A stretch of DNA of 7,955 nucleotides, taken from the NCBI GenBank assembly GCA_963693635.1, contig CAVOBC010000221.1, positions 1 through 7,955 on the forward strand. Reading direction: 5' to 3'. The translations under genes were made by a program, and so were the position numbers. This document shows, piece by piece, positions 6,215 through 7,955 of this stretch. The DNA comes from CAVOBC01 sp963693635 (GTDB taxonomy: Bacteria; Pseudomonadota; Gammaproteobacteria; Pseudomonadales; Azotimanducaceae). Within the stretch, counting starts at the first letter, position 1; the number at the start of each line of letters is the position of its first letter. The notes beneath the pieces were generated by a model. It worked only from the letters and a program-made list of their open reading frames with translations, had not been told where the DNA came from and searched no databases.

Positions 6215-6706
6215 GTGATCGAGCAACAAGCAAAGATGATGGCGTACCCGCTCTATCTGCCGGAGCCGCCGTCAACCGGGGATCTGACGACTGCGCGATC
6301 TGAGCGCGGAGCCGGTGAGCGCATCGTGTTGGTCGAGGACGCTGCCAGTGTTCGGGCGATTACCGCGCGTCTCCTGGCGAGTCTCAACTTCGAGGTTCTA
6401 GCCGCGCCTGACGCCGGTTCGGCGCTCGCTTTACTCGATTCGCTTGACGCGGCGGGCTTGCCTGTGGATTTGGTCCTGAGCGACGTCGTGATGCCACTCG
6501 GAATGAACGGTATTGATCTGTCGATCGCGATTTGGGGCCGTTTCCCCAGGACCCCCGTGCTGTTGTGTTCCGGATACCCGGACCAGGTGTTGAAGGATGC
6601 AGGGTTGTCTGATGAAGACATGCAACAGATACGGCTGATTCGAAAACCCTTTACGCGCGAAGCCTTGATCGCGCGCATCAACAACGCCCTTTATGACGTG
6701 CGCTGA
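6215..6706 (+). CDS. receiver-only response regulator (CheY-like)
   Basis: A 163-residue protein with one receiver domain at about residues 35-160 and no output domain. Key residues are in place: acidic pair E41-D42 (IVLVEDA), phospho-acceptor D90 (LVLSDVVMP), S119 (LLCSGY) and K144 (IRKPF). The DVVMPLGMNGIDL and CSGYPD...RKPFTREAL segments most resemble the C-terminal receivers of hybrid histidine kinases, so it may derive from one or serve as a phosphate carrier or sink. The 34 residues before the domain are low-complexity with no export signal. The start is GTG with AAGGA 8 nt upstream. No kinase gene lies in the window, so this is an orphan here. It is divergent from the damaged sigma operon and is followed after about 15 bases by the repeat block. 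Confidence 0.9.
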   Translation: MIEQQAKMMAYPLYLPEPPSTGDLTTARSERGAGERIVLVEDAASVRAITARLLASLNFEVLAAPDAGSALALLDSLDAAGLPVDLVLSDVVMPLGMNGIDLSIAIWGRFPRTPVLLCSGYPDQVLKDAGLSDEDMQQIRLIRKPFTREALIARINNALYDVR

Positions 6707-6709
6707 ACC

Positions 6710-6790
6710 AGCTTTAACGCCACCCTTATTTAACGACACCCTCATTTAACGACACACACCACACCCTCATTTAACGACACACACCAAACT
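6710..6790 (-). repeat. tandem repeat array upstream of the transposase
   Basis: A 24-bp unit (ACCCTCATTTAACGACACAC then ACCA) is repeated perfectly at 6738-6761 and 6763-6786. A truncated copy lies at 6722-6739 (ACCCTTATTTAACGACAC) and a fainter one at 6711-6722 (TTTAACGCCAC). On the minus strand the last copy reads CCAGTTTGGTGTGTGTCG, then TTAAA, clearly akin to the CCARTTTTCGTGTGTG core of the other repeats. The array therefore belongs to the same family, in opposite orientation to copies 1-3. Confidence 0.75.
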
Positions 6791-6859
6791 GGTCTCACAG
6801 CGCGGTGGAGAAATCGCACAGCGGAGAGGGCGAATGGCTGCCCAGGTCTTTGAGCCGAA

Positions 6860-6912
6860 AATAGCGACACACACGAAAACTGGCTGACATCGTACCGAAA
6901 TCTCGCACGCGC
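6860..6912 (-). repeat. dispersed repeat copy 4 (RAYT-associated family)
   Basis: On the minus strand this reads arm GCGCGTGCGAGATTTC, then GATGTCAGCCAG, then TTTTCGTGTGTGTCGCTA. It matches the arm and core of copies 1-3 at 3641-3912. It lies immediately 5' of the transposase ORF, in opposite orientation to it. The pairing of repeat and transposase is the main evidence that the family depends on this enzyme. Confidence 0.72.
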
Positions 6913-6988
6913 CAGCGGGCGTATGACGGACATCAATGCGGGTCGATGGACGCTAGGCGCGGGGCCGCTCGCTCCGCAACATACAGCG

Positions 6989-7720
6989 ATGCCGACACCC
7001 CGTTCCGAATTGGTTGATGACGAAATCGCCCTTTACTACCACCTGGTGTCGCGTTGCGTTCGGCGCAGCTGGCTGTGCGGCAATGATCCCTACTCGGGTC
7101 AGTGTTTTGATCACCGCAAGGCGTGGATAAAGGCGCGCTTGTACCACCCGGCGCGGTACTTCGCGGTAGAGGTTGTCGCCTACACAATCATGAGCGACCA
7201 CTTCCATCTATGCGTTCGCTATGATCCGCTGGAAACTGATCGCTGGGACGATGTCGAAGTCGCTGATCGGTGGTTGGCTGCGTTCCCGCCACCGTTGTCC
7301 CAAGATCGTGAGGCGATGCTCGAGCTTCATAGAGACTTGCTGTCGTGCAGTCCTGAACGGCTGGCGCATGCGCACTCGACCCTGGGGTCGATGTCGCGCT
7401 TCATGCAGCAACTAAAGCAACCGATCGCCCGACGGGCGAATCGAGAGGATGGCTGTACCGGCCACTTCTTCGAGGGCCGGTACTATTCAGGCGCGCTGCT
7501 GAATGACGAGGCGATCATCGCGGCGATGGCCTATATCGATCTGAACCCGGTGCGCGCCGATATTGCGCGATCGATTGAAGACATTGAGGACAGCTCGATT
7601 CAGGACCGGCTGGCGTACCTGATCAACACGTCCGAGCGGCTTGAGGCAGCGATGGCGCCGTTGGTGTCGGGCATCACCAGCACGCCTCGGCGATCGAAAG
7701 TGGAGTTGGGCGTCTGGTGA
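6989..7720 (+). CDS. REP-associated tyrosine transposase (RAYT), IS200-like Y1 HUH superfamily
   Basis: A 243-residue single-strand DNA transposase/nuclease of the TnpA_REP group. The N-terminal PRSELVDDEIALYYHLVSRCVRRSWLCG block is typical of RAYTs. The HUH metal-binding motif is HFH in YTIMSDHFHLCVRY (H71, H73). The catalytic tyrosine is most likely Y182 in AMAYIDLNPVRADI, aligning with the YIxxNPV tyrosine of E. coli TnpA_REP (YafM). GHFFEGRYYSGAL (about 158-170) is another family block. These enzymes act on repetitive palindromic DNA rather than mobilising themselves. The frame opens at ATG 6923, but those 22 residues are not family-like; the ATG at 6989 gives the usual M-P-x-P-R start, though neither has a strong RBS. 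Repeat copy 4 and the tandem array lie upstream. The C-terminus is short, ending right after SKVELGVW. The next ORF overlaps the stop and may be its severed tail. Confidence 0.92.
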   Translation: MPTPRSELVDDEIALYYHLVSRCVRRSWLCGNDPYSGQCFDHRKAWIKARLYHPARYFAVEVVAYTIMSDHFHLCVRYDPLETDRWDDVEVADRWLAAFPPPLSQDREAMLELHRDLLSCSPERLAHAHSTLGSMSRFMQQLKQPIARRANREDGCTGHFFEGRYYSGALLNDEAIIAAMAYIDLNPVRADIARSIEDIEDSSIQDRLAYLINTSERLEAAMAPLVSGITSTPRRSKVELGVW

Positions 7721-7851
7721 TGACTTTGGCTGACTATCGTGATCGCCTGCGCTCACTGGCGTTGGAGTACCAGCGCGATGGCGAGAAATCGGTATGGTCT
7801 GCGCGGGTCGCGTCGATCAGGAAGCGCCAGCGCGCGCATGGTTCCAAATAA
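7720..7851 (+). CDS. 43-residue ORF overlapping the RAYT stop, possible split C-terminus
   Basis: The ATG overlaps the transposase stop by one base (TGATGA), so translation would be coupled. The product is basic and helical: MTLADYRDRLRSLALEY, then W26 and KRQRAHGSK at the end. Many RAYTs carry after the catalytic domain a segment with an L-x-x-Y-L-like motif and a basic RQRA(Y/F)G-like end; that is from memory, not a search. The ORF is therefore either the natural tail cut off by a frameshift (it lies in the -1 frame) or a small coupled partner. It has no RBS beyond the overlap context. Confidence 0.5.
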   Translation: MTLADYRDRLRSLALEYQRDGEKSVWSARVASIRKRQRAHGSK

Positions 7852-7955
7852 GCGCTCAGCAAGTGGGCGAAGAAGCGGAGATGGCGCAGAGTCGGTAAGG
7901 CTCTGCCTTGATTGCAGCCTGACCCCTTCTTTTGGGTGCGCTCGCCAGGATTTCC
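7852..7955. other. 3' flank of the RAYT unit with hairpin and GGGGTCAGGCTGC motif
   Basis: AAGGC-tct-GCCTT (7897-7909) forms a tight hairpin. The minus strand then reads GAAGGGGTCAGGCTGCAATC. GGGGTCAGGCTGC/GGGGTCAGAGT-like strings are ones I recall flanking IS200-like transposase genes in many genomes, so this may be the 3' boundary of the unit. No coding sequence was seen to the window end. Confidence 0.4.

Noticed and set aside
6253..6684. 143-residue minus-strand ORF
   Set aside because: Antisense shadow of the receiver gene, which has all active-site residues.

Overview
The window looks like a chromosomal segment of a GC-rich Gammaproteobacterium. The genus cannot be named from sequence alone. 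Pointers are high GC in coding third positions, a Cys-tRNA with an encoded CCA end, a COG3658-type cytochrome b, a free-standing receiver protein, an ECF sigma/anti-sigma module, and an IS200-like REP-associated tyrosine transposase (RAYT) with its own repeats. No plasmid, phage or CRISPR features were seen.

Layout. 1-235 has no gene but several small dyads and a 15-bp tandem duplication. 236-1234 (-) is an ankyrin-repeat protein. 1304-1826 has no convincing gene. 1827-2339 (-) is a DUF1993 protein, and 2470-2543 (-) is tRNA-Cys(GCA). 2653-3327 (-) is a di-haem type b cytochrome that overlaps the small conserved protein at 3294-3578 (-). 3579-4177 is a repeat region with three diverged copies of a repeat family and strong hairpins. 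4178-6002 (-) is a damaged sigma/anti-sigma/exported-protein operon. 6215-6706 (+) is a receiver-only response regulator, divergent from that operon. 6707-6922 is a second repeat block. 6989-7720 (+) is the RAYT, coupled to a 43-codon ORF at 7720-7851.

Two stories stand out. First, the operon at 4178-6002 appears to be decaying or remodelled. The start of an ECF sigma factor is joined in frame to the zinc-finger part of a membrane anti-sigma factor, with sigma regions 2.3-4 and the anti-sigma N-terminus missing. The next gene has a good ribosome binding site and ATG that are one base out of frame with its signal peptide and body. Second, the RAYT and the repeats in 3640-3912 and 6710-6912 share one sequence family, built around a TTTCGTGTGTGACAC-like core. 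This suggests a transposase-plus-repeat system acting at two places about 3 kb apart. One block, with 10-bp terminal inverted repeats and a GTAG-preceded hairpin, seems to interrupt a tandem run of these repeats.

The other genes (ankyrin, DUF1993, cytochrome b) look like ordinary housekeeping or accessory genes. All calls come from reading the sequence; no database search was run.
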